Positions 44,395-57,193 of a DNA stretch of 64,000 nucleotides are shown here, piece by piece. This DNA comes from Nemania diffusa (taxonomy: Eukaryota > Ascomycota > Sordariomycetes > Xylariales > Xylariaceae): NCBI GenBank assembly GCA_038501195.1, contig JBBPUQ010000011.1, positions 186,001 to 250,000 on the forward strand, given 5' to 3'. Both the position numbers and the translations under genes were made by a program. The notes beneath the pieces were generated by a model that saw only the letters and a program-made list of their open reading frames with translations, did no database searches and was not told where the DNA came from. The first letter of the stretch is position 1. Every line of letters begins with the position of its first letter.

Positions 44395-46114
44395 ATGCTT
44401 CCAAGTAGAGGCTTCACGAGAAACCCGGCCTCTGGGCTGAGGCATTCGTTATCTAGTCGGGCCAAGGTGTGACGTATTTCCCTCTTCTAATCCAATTGCA
44501 CTTTGCACCTTGCGCATGTCCGCTCATGCTCGCCCATACTCGCTCATATGCCTCTACTGACATACCTTTGCTCTTCCAGCCCACCAGGACTCTCTCGACA
44601 AGACAGTTCTCACAGGCGCAGTCTCAATCGTCTGTGTTATCGAGACGCGGCCTTTCTCGGACCAGCACATCTCACTATGGTCAGATAACGCCCTCCATAT
44701 CGGCTGTCGGATATGGTGCTCCCATAGGAATCGCATCTGGTGTGTTCGCCCAACGTTCTGGTGCCGCCCGGAATCTCTCTCTATGGCCTTTTCAATCGAA
44801 GAAGCCGCAGGCCCCCGAGCCCCTCCCCGAATTGTCAGAGTTCAAGCCCGACGAGCCGCCGCCACCCGTGAATGAGCCGTCTACCCTGTCCGCCTCGGCC
44901 GAATCCACGAGCAGCATCAGCAGCAGCAGCAGCAGCAGCTTTGCCGCGGCGCCCCCTGCCGACTTCCCCGATCTCAGCGAGCTCGACGACGCCTTCGCCC
45001 ACGACATCCCCGAGCGCATCGGCTACCTCCACGAGCTCGGCCTCGACTTCGGCTGGGGCCCGACGACGTGCTGCGAGTGGCTGATCGAGCACATCTACGT
45101 CTGGGGCGGCCTGCCCTGGTGGGCGACCATCGCCGCCGCCGGCATCCTCTTCCGCGCCGTCATGTTCTATCCCACCCTCGCCGGCGCCAAGCACCAGGCC
45201 ATCCTCGCCAAGGTCCACGCGAGCCCGGCGTTCGCCAAGGCCAAGGAGGCGTCCAACCAAGCTACCCTCGCCCGGGACGCGGCCGCCATAATGGCCGCCC
45301 GCGCCGACATGAAGCGTCTCATGGTGGCCTCGGGCGCCAGCCCGTGGCGGGCCTTCGCCAACTTCGCCATGGTCCCGTTCACCTTCGGCATGTTCCGCCT
45401 GCTGCGCAACATGGCCGGCATCCCGGTCCCCGGCTTGGAGACGGGCGGTCTCGCCTGGTTCACCGACTTGACCGTCGCAGATCCCTATTTCATCCTGCCC
45501 AGCATTTCCATCGCCGTGACCGTGCTCGTTTTCAATGTACGTGGCCCTTTTTTGTCTCTCTTCGGCTCCTCGTCTGCGTCAGAGTGATGCCAGTCGCTAA
45601 CACGCCACACTAGCAAACGCAACGCGCCAACCTCACGACCACCCCAATGCAGAAAATGATGATGAAGGGCATGACATACGTGCTACCCCCCCTGATGTTC
45701 CTAGGCACGGCCTGGCTTCCCGCCGGCGTGCAGTGGTTCTTCCTCGTCCTCTCCGCCGGCACCGCCGTGCAGACCAAGGCCACCATCACGCCCGCCGTCC
45801 GCCGCTGGGCCCAGCTGCCCCCCCTCCCCACCCGCCGCGACACGCCCCCCGTCGCCGACGCCAAGAGCGTCGCCGGCGCCCCCAGCAGCGTCCAGTACCA
45901 GAGCCCCTCCTCCCTCGCCAACCTCCGCGGCTCCCTCGAGCAGGGCGTCTCGGCCGCCTCCAAGAGCCTGAAGGAGGCCACGGGCGCCACGGAGGAGAAG
46001 ACGCGCTGGAGGCGGGCGGATGATTACGAGGCTAGGCGCGCTAGGGAGGACGCTGAGAAGGCGGAGAGGCGCATGGAGGAGGTCCGGAGACGACGGGCTG
46101 AGAAGCAGCGGTAA
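44395..46114 (+). CDS. oxa1: Mitochondrial inner membrane insertase Oxa1
   Basis: Three exons, 44395-44466, 44580-45536 and 45614-46114, give 509 aa. The start at 44395 is chosen because exon 1 encodes an Arg/Ser-rich mitochondrial presequence (MLPSRGFTRNPASGLRHSL). It splices in frame to PTRTLSTRQFSQ, a likely processing region. The YidC/Oxa1 core follows: WWATIAAAGILFRAVMFYP, MKRLMVASGASPWRAFANFAMVPFTFGMFRLL and, in exon 3, KMMMKGMTYVLPPLMFLGTAWLPAGVQWFF. The C-terminus is a basic coiled-coil-like tail (ARREDAEKAERRMEEVRRRRAEK), the ribosome-binding extension. It inserts mitochondrially encoded and some imported proteins into the inner membrane. GC content is high and the Ser tract near residue 150 is low complexity. 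Confidence 0.95.
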
Positions 46115-47178
46115 GACACGGAGACGGACGCTACCAAACTGCGAGCCCTCCCCCCTGATCACCCCTGTACGATATACATATACACTCGCGGGCTTTGTAG
46201 CTATAGTAAAACTGAAGATGGCGGGCCGTAGACGGTGTTGGTGGTATACTCTCCTCGGGAATGGAGGCCCGGGTCGCCCGAGTGTATATACCACCGTGTA
46301 GAATTGATGCACCTCTGATCACACTTGCTTGTTCCTGAATTTATTCGTGCTACGGACTATCTATGGTATATACAGGTTCTACGCATGTATAATCAATTTT
46401 GATTTCGTGCTTTTAGAGCTCGGCTATGAAGGCAAAGCAGGTATAGCTAGAAGATTACTTTCATTACTCTAACTACACGGCTCCGCAGTAGACCAGGCAA
46501 GAAAAGTATACTGCGTAGGCAGGGCAAATTTAAAGCTGAACATGACGCATGGCGTTGAGACAGGATCATCCAAGACAAGCAGGCAAGGCAAGGCAAGACA
46601 CAACGTTAAGACAGCATCAAAACAGCATGGTCTAAGACAAGACACATCAAGACACGAGTGAGCGAGACAAAAAGCCAAAGAAACAAGCATGGTCATGAAT
46701 CCATTGTAATCATCTACGGATATCGAGTAAGTAAGTAAGTAAGCAAGCGAGGAAGTGCGTACAACGACCCCTACCCTACTACCACCCCTATCCCACCAGA
46801 CCAATAAGTATCTGAATCCTGTTGATCGGCTCAGTGAAGTGAGTCTAGGCGGGTAGTCAAGACCATTGCGCGGACATGTTTTCCAGCGCCGGCGAAGCTG
46901 GTTCATTTGTTTGTTTGTTTTGTAGGTTTATACTGATGTATTTGTTTCATCCCCGCGTGCAGTCGTAATGATATCTTCTCTTATTTTCTTTCCGGGGTTA
47001 GGATATGCAAGATGCGGTATTAAGCTCTCCCGTCCGCTGAGTGGTGCACGCATAGGCTAATTCTTCCACTGTTTTTTGATTCCCTTATTCTCGCGCCTGT
47101 CGCTCGCTGTTTTATTCATCTTTCGAAGTACGAATAGTTAGATCCGTATGTACTGTACAAGCAATCGGGTGTCTCTAT
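46115..47178. other. Intergenic between convergent oxa1 and URC4 genes
   Basis: This gap holds 3' flanks, an AAGCAAGC/GTAAGTAAGT simple repeat (46728-46748) and a CAAGACA/AAGGCA repetitive stretch (46570-46670). The open frame at 46469-46906 on the minus strand is composed of these repeats and is rejected. Confidence 0.4.
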
Positions 47179-49773
47179 CTAGAAGACCGTTCCGTCGGAG
47201 TCGATGAGGATAGGCGGTTCCTTCGTGTTGGGCCGGCTGACTTCAGCGATTTCGCGACCTCCCTACGCGTTATATTAGCACTTGTAAACATCCTCTCTCT
47301 GCAACCCCTATAGAGGCTATAAAAAAATCGAAAATAAGAAGTTAGGCTTACCTTCCAACTACCCGCTTCTAACAACTGCGCCAGCGTAAGCTCGCCGCCG
47401 TTAAGATCGTCTTTGAGAGCGACATTGACATCCTCGCAAAGCTTATCGAGGAACCCGACCGTGACACCCCTCCACTCGACGATAACATCGTCACCGGGCT
47501 CGAACATGGGCGCGACCTCGACGCCGTTGGCGCCGGTACGCCGGCAATACTCGGTGTAGTGCGCGAGGCCGCGCTGCACGTCGTCCTCCTTGAGCGTGAG
47601 GACGCCCAGGTCCACGAAGAGACCGCCGTTCCTGTACTCGGGCAGGCCCGTCAGAAGCTCTGTGCCGGCGAACTGGATCCGCAGCAGGCTCTGCATGGGC
47701 TGCATCAGCGAGTACGTGAGCCACTGCGTCAGCTTGTGGAAAGGCAGGATCGATTCCCAGGCCTCGGTGGCGGGATTCGACTGTTGCGGGAAGGGAGAGA
47801 ATGTAGGCGGCGAGCCGGAGACCGCCCGCGGCTGGGCCTGCGGCATTGATGAGCAGGGCCAGGCGTCACCCAGTGAGACCCCGTTTATGGCGGTTCGTGA
47901 GGATGGCCAGATCGGGGCGAGGCCGGACATAAGCACATTCCAAAGCACCGGGAGAACAATGATAGGGCTGGAGGAGGCTTGTGTTGTTGGGTGGGCTAGG
48001 AGGTAGTCTGGTTGTTGTTGCGTGTCAGTGGTCATGTCTATATCTGATATATAGCACCGGAGTAGAGTAGGGAGGAGGTAGAGGTAGCGTACCGATCATA
48101 TTTCCAGGTCGTCCCGTCTCACCGAAGAATTCCGTCTTCTCAGCGAGTGCATCACCGAGGCGCATCAGGAGCTGCGCGCGTCCCTCGAGTCCAGCGACCT
48201 CGTTCCCAGGACGCGACTGCAAGCCCTTAGCCAATTGTTCGACGGTTAATTTCCGCAGGCCGTCTTTGTCGACTTGGTACTTGTTGCTTGGGTTTCCTGA
48301 GAAAATACCCTGTTTCAGTACGCGTTAGCAAGGTTCATAATACGGCTGATATAATTGAATCGCGCCCTTCCGTTCAATTCTCTGCCATCTCTTTTATCTT
48401 CGCGTTCCAATGCTAGAACATGCACGCGAATGATATCAACCTGCACAAGCTTATAGCCCAGCTGGCTCCTTATACCACAACACATCCTACTGTGATAAGA
48501 AGAGAAAAGGCAAGATCAACCTACCGCTTTGAACATCTCCAAACTCGCGATCGCAAGGCCCTCGGATCGTCGATATATCTTTCCGCTATCTGCGCTCTTG
48601 AAGCTCCACGTCGTTCCGGCGCCGGCATCGAGTAGCACGCTGACTAGGAATAGGTCGATCAGTCGGCGGCACTTCTCGGTGTTGTCGATAGCATCGAAGG
48701 TGGATAGTAGATGCGCGATGCGATCGCGACCGCCGACACCGAAGTGCTGGTAGCGGCCGTGGCCAGGAATCGAGTGGAAGGGGGCATCGTAGTCGCGCTG
48801 GTTGGGGGTATGTTAGTTTTTTGTGGTTGCATTGTTGTATTAATCAATGTGTTAAGCTTAAGTCTTGTTGAATAAGTGTATAGGGGACAGCGGCTGTTAG
48901 GGATGACGTGCGGGATGAATGGGGAGTTTGCTAGGGCGCTGGGCGTGGCTGTTCAGGGGTGCTCGTAGCGCGGGGTGCGAATGAGGGGTTTGTAGGGGTT
49001 GTAGGGATGGAGGGGGTAGAATGGACTGTTTGATGGATTTGGAAAAAAAAGATATGCAGGGGCTTTTTTATGCGTTGTGGTAGTTGCTCTATGTAGTTTT
49101 TAAGGGTATATAGGCGTATCTATATATAGTGTACCTAAGCATAGGAGGTATACTTAAACATAGATGTAGGTAGGAGTATATAGTAGCAAGTGCGTGTAAG
49201 AGAAGGTAAGAAAGCGGGCTGGTGACAGATAAAACAACAAAATGTAGTAAACAAGCAGATGGGATGTGGATACAGTGCATAGATGATATAAGGCTGAGTG
49301 TAGCGTATAAGAGATGCTATAAACAAGCAACTAGGCAAGCGAGCAAGCAAGCAAGCAAGCATACGTACCTTGATAATGCGGCAGACGAATTGGACGACGT
49401 CGGGAAACTTGTCGAGATCGACATCGAAGTGGTTCAGCTGGTTCTGCAGCGCCTTCTCCGTGACGACCTTGCTCCTCTCGCGCACGGCACCCAGACTCCT
49501 GAGGTAGCCGGCAGCATCAAGCGACGGGTCGGGCGGCTTGGGCAGGTTGATCTTGGGCATATGGGGCGTCATTGGCGTCAGGGGGCTCTGAAGACCGCCG
49601 AGGCTCGAGGCAGAGGTGCGGCTATTGACAAAGTTGAGCGTGTTAGAGCGGACACTTTTGTTATGGCTACTCCTGCCGATGCTGATGTTGTTGTGCGAGT
49701 TGTCCGAGTCGAAGCTGGCCGAGTCCTTGGTGAGAGGCCTGGGCGTTTTGGGTTTCCGGGAGAAGATCCCCAT
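47179..49773 (-). CDS. urc4: Uracil catabolism protein URC4 (DUF1688 family)
   Basis: Five exons, 49369-49773, 48525-48797, 48093-48309, 47352-48007 and 47179-47262, give 544 aa with phase kept throughout. After a variable Ser/Asn-rich N-terminus come family blocks YLRSLGAVRERSKVV, HFGVGGRDRI, LLDAGAGTTWSFK, SNKYQVDKDGLRKLTVEQLAKGLQS, NPATEAWESILPFHKLTQWLTYSLM and the invariant tail GGREIAE...PPILIDSDGTVF. In yeasts this protein is required for the URC pyrimidine-degradation route together with URC1 and a phosphoribosyltransferase. Its own reaction is not firmly established. No other URC gene is adjacent here. The protein is probably cytosolic. Confidence 0.92.
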
Positions 49774-52700
49774 CTTTTCTGACTTGTCTGTTGTTGTTTT
49801 CTAATCTCCTAATCTGTCCGCCGATAGGACACCCGGGTATCCTAGTCTTAGTGTCGTCCAATACGATGATCTGGGGCTTGGCTTGTCTTGAATCTGGGCT
49901 GCGCGCGCGCTGGCTGGAGCTGGCTGAGGGTGCTTGCTGCGTTGGCCGCCTCCGACCGACGAACTCCGACAAACGGACCGAGCAAAGCAAAAGCCAGCCA
50001 GCAGAGAGACGGGATACACACGGCACACGATCCCTAGGATAGGGGGGCGCGGGGGCACAGAAGCCACGGCGGATACTGTCTAGTCGAATGGGGAATCAGT
50101 TTAGTCCACGTACGTTATGCGTGACAACTATCGCCGCCCTTCGGGGGGCTTTTCTTTTCCTACGGCTGCTATCGTTCCCGTCTTGAAATATCAGCTATCA
50201 GATATCGGTCGGCGCCGGACCAGAATATACAGATAGATGATAAAGAATAAAAGAGGAGAGGGGAGTTCCCACAGAGGTATAACTAACCTCTTTTCTCTAG
50301 CTCCTCTATCCTGTCCCCCTTTTTTTTCTCTCTCTTCCTCGTTTGTGTCGGTGTACAAAAGCAACTAACCTAGGTACTTATATGCGGCGGGCCGGACGCT
50401 TTGGTTTGCTGTTGGCTGCTGGTGCCGATTAAAGGCGGGCTGATTCAAGTATGGGTATACGGCTATATTTTGTCGCCAAGTCCCACCAAAAACCACTTAT
50501 ACTTAAACGGTTATAGGCAAGACAGGTATAAAGCAGGTAGGCAGGTATATGTGGTGCACCTAAGTATCGTGATAATTAAATCCGGGGCGACTTTTTGGTT
50601 CTCGAGAATGTACCTCGACGACGACGACGAAATTGTTGTAGAGGAGAAGGACACCTCCGCACTGAGTCGGCAGGAAGAAACTGGACAGATACAGAATAGA
50701 TAGTTGGTCAGACAAATAGACAGGAAAAAGCGAACCAGAATGGTGGTAGGCAGGCAGGTAGGCCACGGGCAGGAGCATCTACGCATATGTAGGGCAAGGA
50801 GGCCACGGCGATTTTTAGTCTTTGGTAAGAAGTCGATGTGACTGTGGAGTCCCTTCAGAGCTACGGAATACCTACATACGCTACAGCAGATACTGTGTAG
50901 TATTGTTATTGTACCTACGCTAGACCACACGGACTACCTTATGCTACTCGTACTTTGGTGGGGTTGCAGATTCCAGACTCCCGGGCTAAAAAGTCCCTTG
51001 CTGAAATGACACTGTAGAGGTGGTGTCAGTACGTAGCACCGTTACAAAGTGCTAGGTATCGTCCACTACGAGCTCTGCTGGAGCTGTACCTACCGTTAGG
51101 TACCGAATGGGCTACCGTTGGATAATGCTGCACTACCATTAGGTAGCATTACCACACCCACCCACCACCTATAACTTTTTAAGTGCTAGAGGCATGTATG
51201 TCAAGAAGATTGCTACAGTCGCATCCCATGGCACGATATCCTCTTCGTCGATTCTTGATTTGTCCATTGAAGGATTATAGCACCTAAATACTTACACCAA
51301 AGGTAGGATCAGGACGTCATGAAATCGCGTGTGCACCACCCCTTCCCCCTACCGCGTACGGCAAGACAGAAGAGTGAAGAGGAAGGGCAGGGAAGAGCAT
51401 TACAGGGCATTTGGAGGCGGCACAGCCGTCGTCACACAGACAGAACGTTCGTTCAATAAGAGAACCTTGCCTCCTCGGCCCCGTCCCTCCTGATTGGCAT
51501 ACCTATGCAATTGGCATATCGATTCTGACTTACATTAGAGCCTGCGTGTGACTAAATGTTTGTCATCGCATATTTACGGAATTTCGCGCATTCGGATAGG
51601 TGGTGGCCTTCCTCCCTCTCTTCGGTGTGGTTGGTATCTTGAAGAAAGCCATTTCTCCCTGAGGCACAAAACTGCGTACGAGTCGCCAGGAGTGATGATC
51701 GATACCAGTGCCAAAGGGCCAAATGCCAATGTCAATGCCAATACGAAACCCCCTTGTCGCTCAAGAATATCGAGCTGCCTAGGTGGGTATCGGGATGTGG
51801 GCTCAAGCCTCAATAGATCTCATTTAGTGGATGCGGAGTAATGGTGCGAGCCTTGGGTAAGCTCTTCAAGTCCCAAGACTAACTATCTGTCCGGCGTACT
51901 GTATGTACAAGTACCAGCGTCGACGAGCCCTGCGACCGACGACATGGCACTCCTTATCATGCTTATCCGTTATAGATACAGCTCGGCATATATGAATAAC
52001 CAGAATACCAAATGCCAAGTGTTGGTCAAAGAGCAAAGTCAAGTCCCTAAAAGCCACGAGGAGTTACTGTACGTGTATAAGCAGAGAATAGCCTTAAACA
52101 GGGAGATATAAGCGGTGGTGGCTAACAGAACAACCCAAGACCGCCCACCTTGCAGAATATAAAAGCCTTCATAAGACCGCTTCCGTCCGTCTCTTCAGCC
52201 CCGACGTGCTAATGTAGCAGTGTAGCAGCGAAGCAGAGTCGCAGTGTACGCAGTGTACGCAGCATGTATGTATGTAGCAGCCAACCGGTGTTGCGCCGTT
52301 GCGTTGCAATGTCGCATACCGATATACAACACCGGTCCATCTATACCACCATACTACTAAGACGCAGTCCGGCTACATACACGCTTCTATCGCACTCGGT
52401 CAGCCGCCATGGCCATGATTGGGCTCTTCTTCTTCTTTTCACTTTTCAGCTCGAGTACGTGACAAGTTCGGTGGCTTGCCTCGCCTATAATATCCCCATT
52501 CTCGTCTATCCAACTGCCCCTTTCGATGGGTTTCCTACGCGTGCAAGTCTCGCTTCGATGCAATGTGAGTAAGTATGCTTGTATGGGTAAAGATTATATC
52601 GCCTGTCATGCAATTCGATGTGCTGTGCTTACAACTTCCCGCTGCTGAGAAGGTTGCCAAGCACTTCCATACTGTGCATGCTGTAGCGACGCTAACAGTC

Positions 52701-55700
52701 GATAGACTATCTACAGTGCTCCTAGGGATAGGTGCGCTATTTTGTACAGTCCGTTCACTGTATTAGCGGCCGCGAATAAGAAAAAAGATCTCGATCGCGG
52801 CGGACACGCAGGCACTGGGGTACCTAGCCCTGGGGGCACTGACATACGCTATGGACGCTAGTATTCTGTAGGTACACTGCAGACTACAGGAGGACCCTGT
52901 CGAAGCATGGCCTGACCGCAGGCTGCTGATAGGCTACTTTAGCTACGGCGCTGGGCTAGCCGGACGCTCATTCGTTTCCTATACGCTGGTCGTGCCGCTT
53001 GTTCCTGATTGTCGTGGACAGGGGGCCACTTTGGCTAGTCGGCATGGTGCAAATCCCGATACGGAATACCCAATATTGCTACGCACTGTAGGTATTCGAA
53101 GAGTTAGTGCTACCGTTGAATTACCCCAGGTCACTCGCAGGTAGGTAGCGTGTAAGTGGGATTTTGTGGCGTCTGAGCATGAGGAACCGCTTACAGCGCA
53201 AGCATACTGCGTAAGGAGGACCAGCAAGTTTCTGCGAACACTCCATGTCAGGTACAGAATACACTACTTACCTATGCGCATATCAGGCGCATATCAGACG
53301 CATATGCATGTAAGTAGGTATGTATATGCTTCGGTCTCTCGATGTCACCTATTCCCAGCATCCAACAGCAAAAAAAATCTTTCGCCCTTACCTACATACA
53401 TATATACATACATACATACAGCTACTGCACATACTTACTTAGTGTCCTCTCCGGATTCTTCCATGGACCACATAAATATCATACGATCCCCCATCGTCAA
53501 TTGCGACACGTTTTAACGACGTTCTAACGTGTAACGGGTAGCATCCCCATTCGCCGCCGCCGCGCGCTGCCAATAATGCTAGCGGTGTCCAACGGCCGTC
53601 GGAGGTAAAGGAGCTAGTTCCGGCCCTGACAGCAAGCTTATATTTGCCTTATCTGGCCCAGCGGCCGTTAGCGGGAGCTTGGACCGGCTGCAGGGCGGAA
53701 GAAGTTCTATGGCCGGGAGAAAACTTCTAGCTGCAAGACCGTCGGTGCCGGACTTCTAGCGCAGTGGCAACTGCTGCGTACGAGTTATCTACACTAGCGG
53801 AGGTGGAATGCTTAACAATCGCGAAAATAAGATGAATTACATAGACCTCCGAGCTGAATGGTTCGACTGCGTGGTGGCGTGAGAGGAAATATCTACAAGT
53901 ACATACATATGCGTAGTCTTGTTAGTCAACCAAAGGCTTGATATTCCGATCGACAGCCGGTTTCTTGCAAGCTAACCTAAATCTTCAGGTCGAGTGTAAC
54001 CCAAGCTGTAAATCTCAATATGAGATGAGATAAGATCGATAATCGATGATCAAAAGGCTTAACAGGCCTCTCTGACCGGACTACCTATTCCAGTTTATCA
54101 GAGAGTTCACCCCTGAATCCCATCTTCCCTTTATTCAAATCGTCCTCGTATCTTCCGGTACGATCCTGCTAGGTACCGCCAGCGGAAATATTCCCGATCG
54201 TTGTCATATACGTACATAGTAAGTACCCGTCACAATCACCCTTTATAACCGCGTCGCGTCGCGACGCGACCGCTATCTCCGACTATCATCTTAATCTCCG
54301 ATACTGTTGGTTCACCACCCGAAGCTCTTCGTCCTCCAAGGTCCTACATAGACACCGAGCTCTGCATCATCGGCTTCGGCCGAGACGAGCCGCCCGCCCC
54401 CATGAGCTGGATAATTGTGGTCACGGCCTACGCATACTACGTAGTTCCTCATGCACTCTCCCGCGCGCGGGCGCTGCATAAGCCGCGGCCACGAACGCCA
54501 TCCGGAGCTCCGCCCGCCCGTAAGCCTTACGCAGCGCCGCCGTTTTGATTCGTTCCTCGATGTTGGGTTTGAGCCTTAGGGCAGCCTGTTATGGTTCATG
54601 TGCTGACTGTTTAGCTGACTTGGAAGTCTGGGGAGTAATCGAGTATTTCTTACGTTGTCCTTTCCCGCTATGCTTATATGGGCTTATGCTGAACTTGGGC
54701 GTGCAGTGTCTGTCGCTGGGTAAGTGGGGGTGGCAGATCCGATATTGCTGCAGCTTTAGCCTCATTATGCACAAATGCTGGGTCGGAGCCCGAAGGGAGT
54801 ATTTAAGTCTCAACCACTTGCGTAGCTTTGTTTCATTTATGAAAGAAAAGACTATAAAGACAATTCCAATGGCGGATAACAGATTCGTTCGTTGTGAGGC
54901 TCGGAGTATGCTAAATATGACTACCGAGCTTCGTAACGAACGTATGACTCCCTAAGAGCATCTTTCTAGTAAATTTCAATTTAGCTCTCATACCGGAACA
55001 GGTTCTGTTGACAGTGAACCTGTGTGTAAAACTCGTCCCCAGATATATTTTAAAATGTGTGCGGCCGTGTAGAAGACCAGTATCAATTTGGGTTATAGCA
55101 TTACGTGTCTAAATCGACTGTGGAATTTAGATCGAGTTGAAGCATTGTCTCGTAGCTGAGTATTCTAACTAGTACGAGGAGGCAATTTTGTTTAAGTAAA
55201 TGCAACTATCACCAGCGAGTAGGGAAGTGTAGTTTAACCCCTTTTCACAGGTATGCTGCCTCCGCCCCTGAGCTAGCTGATGTAGTATTGAAATCCAAGT
55301 GTCCCTTAGATCCTTCAACCTAAACAAATAGGGAAGCAAGATATGCTGGTTGGTCTCTGATTTCCGGGTACTAGGATCAGGCGAGTTGCTTCTTCTTAGG
55401 TCGTTGTGTTGTGAAATTCGTAGTATCCAGAATTAGGCAGAGATCATATTGAATGAGGAATTTAAGACGAAAACCTGAGCAATTGAGAGCATACGTCTTC
55501 TACTAACGATAGTTTCTTTCTAGCTAAGAATAGTACGGCGGTGGTTATACGCAGACCACATACGGCTGAGTTAAGCAAATCCAATGGGGTATATGCGCAC
55601 GCTATCTAACGAGGTATAGGATCAACTTCCAGCGTCGAACGTAATAAGATATCTTCAACAAAGAAACTTCTATTTTCCCGCAAAAATCAATAAGAGCATC

Positions 55701-55719
55701 ATCGTGAAATCTTTAGACA
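49774..55719. other. Gene-poor region of about 6 kb
   Basis: I find no intact gene. The left part (49774-50300) is the urc4 promoter. Fungal CTACCTA-type motifs and microsatellites (ATACATACATAC at 53397-53419) are scattered. GC-rich patches at 52770-53120, 53540-53780 and 54250-54550 stand out and may be decayed coding sequence. One frame at 54250-54548 stays open for about 99 codons without an early ATG. The rest is AT-rich spacer. Confidence 0.45.
54253..54270. repeat. Perfect 18-bp GC palindrome
   Basis: GTCGCGTCGCGACGCGAC is its own reverse complement, centred on TCGCGA. It is isolated in a low-gene region; the role is unknown. Confidence 0.85.
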
Positions 55720-57193
55720 TTAAACCCCTTGTGGCTCTTCGATCCATGGATGTTGACGTTTACGGTTCTCATCACTATTACCGGTAACATAAGTCTGAGG
55801 GGTAGATAAGTGTGTCGTATGGAGGACACCCGCCTCGGCTTTCGCAGCATCGTCTATTTGGGGGCCAGACTTGCTTACATGGTTATTTGGAAACGAGTCT
55901 TTGCTGGCTGCGGATCTGAGTCTACCAAGCTTGACCAGCCTTTGCTCCTCGACAGGCTGCTCGAAGCTGGTATGCGACTTTTTGCGACTTGAGAAACCCC
56001 CGCTCCCGGTACCGCCGCTGCTATTGCCACGTCTTGATGATACTAGCTTCCCGACAGAGGAGCTGGCTTTCCCTATTGCATGGTATAACAGTTTCGGCGT
56101 TGCCGGTATAGTGAAGACGAGAATCCCTGCTGTCATCTCGGAGGTCTGTAAGAGCGCCTGCGGGGCTAGGTTGTAGGTATAATCTGCCTCCATGATGTAC
56201 GTAACAGAGGACGAGACCCTGAGAGCTGCGAGGACAACAGCACTATGTCCCAGGAAATAAGTTAGCTTTTTGTCAAACAACGGAGTTGGAGGTGGCGGAT
56301 AGTGGAAATAGAACGAGTCATACAGCAAACCGATCACGAAGACAACGGATACACCGAGCCTGCGCATTTTCGACATGTTCAGAGTCCAGATAACCTTCTG
56401 CGGTAGGATGAGGATGACGATGTCAAATGCCAAATTGACCGTTGCCGAAGTCAAGGCTAGGACAGTGCCGTTCAAGCAATGTCCCGTAAGAGACTTGTCC
56501 CACCAGTAGGCCTTCGGTTTGCAAGAGACGTTCTCGAGGATGATGTTCGCCAAGTAGTATAAGGCATTGAGAAGTGCGACGGCGTTGCACGTCCAGAAGA
56601 ACGCATTGCGCGTCTTTCCCGGTACGAATAGGCGGATCCATTCAAGTAGGATAGCCGATTTCAGGAAGATCATTGTCGCGAGGTAGAAGTTAGTCACGTA
56701 GAAGAAATTCTACATGAACCAAATAAGCAAGCCGTTGGTATGACAGCAAGGATTGAATTAGACCTACATGGTAGAACTCGGCTAGGTCACCGAAGCGAAT
56801 GTCCCATGCGTGCACGAAGAAGCCGGTCGTAGCCGCAATCCGGTATATATAGACGCTGAATGCGACAAAGAAAACCTAGGCCGACGCAGTTAGGGACGGC
56901 GAGTCGGAGACCATGAGAGCTAGGCAATGCCTTACATATGCCGGAACGATGACAACTAGATACGATTAGACGGAGCAACTTCGCAAGCAATTGCTTCGAG
57001 AACACTTACAATCCTCAATTTGAAACCTCTTCAGATAAACCACTTTCGCTAGACAACGGATGATAAGGAACAGTGTCGATATAGTTAAGCCTACGCTGAG
57101 GACGGTGATCACCAGCGTATTGCCATTAGACGGGTTGTCGAAGTTAGATTCGACGCCCTCCGGGGGAGGCAGGGCAGGGCCGTTCGGATCCAT
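55720..57193 (-). CDS. Seven-helix fungal rhodopsin-like (PTH11-related) membrane protein
   Basis: Five exons, 57010-57193, 56936-56955, 56768-56875, 56324-56709 and 55720-56242, give 406 aa. Exon 2 is only 20 nt, but with it the frame is continuous (QIED-FVIVPAY-VFFVAFSVY). The protein has an extracellular N-terminus without a CFEM domain, helix 1 TLVITVLSVGLTISTLFLIIRC, a short cytosolic KRFQIED turn typical of the family, and helices through NFFYVTNFYLATMIFLKSAILLEWIRLFVPG. A conserved Trp-Cys loop (CKPKAYWWDKSLTGHC) precedes the later helices. The C-terminus is a Ser/Gly-rich cytosolic tail. Such proteins are candidate surface receptors in plant-associated fungi; the ligand is unknown. 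Confidence 0.85.

Noticed and set aside
45068..46312. Long Arg/Pro/His-rich frames on both strands over oxa1
   Set aside because: They overlap the confirmed Oxa1 exons; their composition is the by-product of high GC3.
46469..46906. 145-codon minus-strand frame
   Set aside because: It consists mainly of simple repeat translation (Leu/Ser/Cys-rich) and has no family features.
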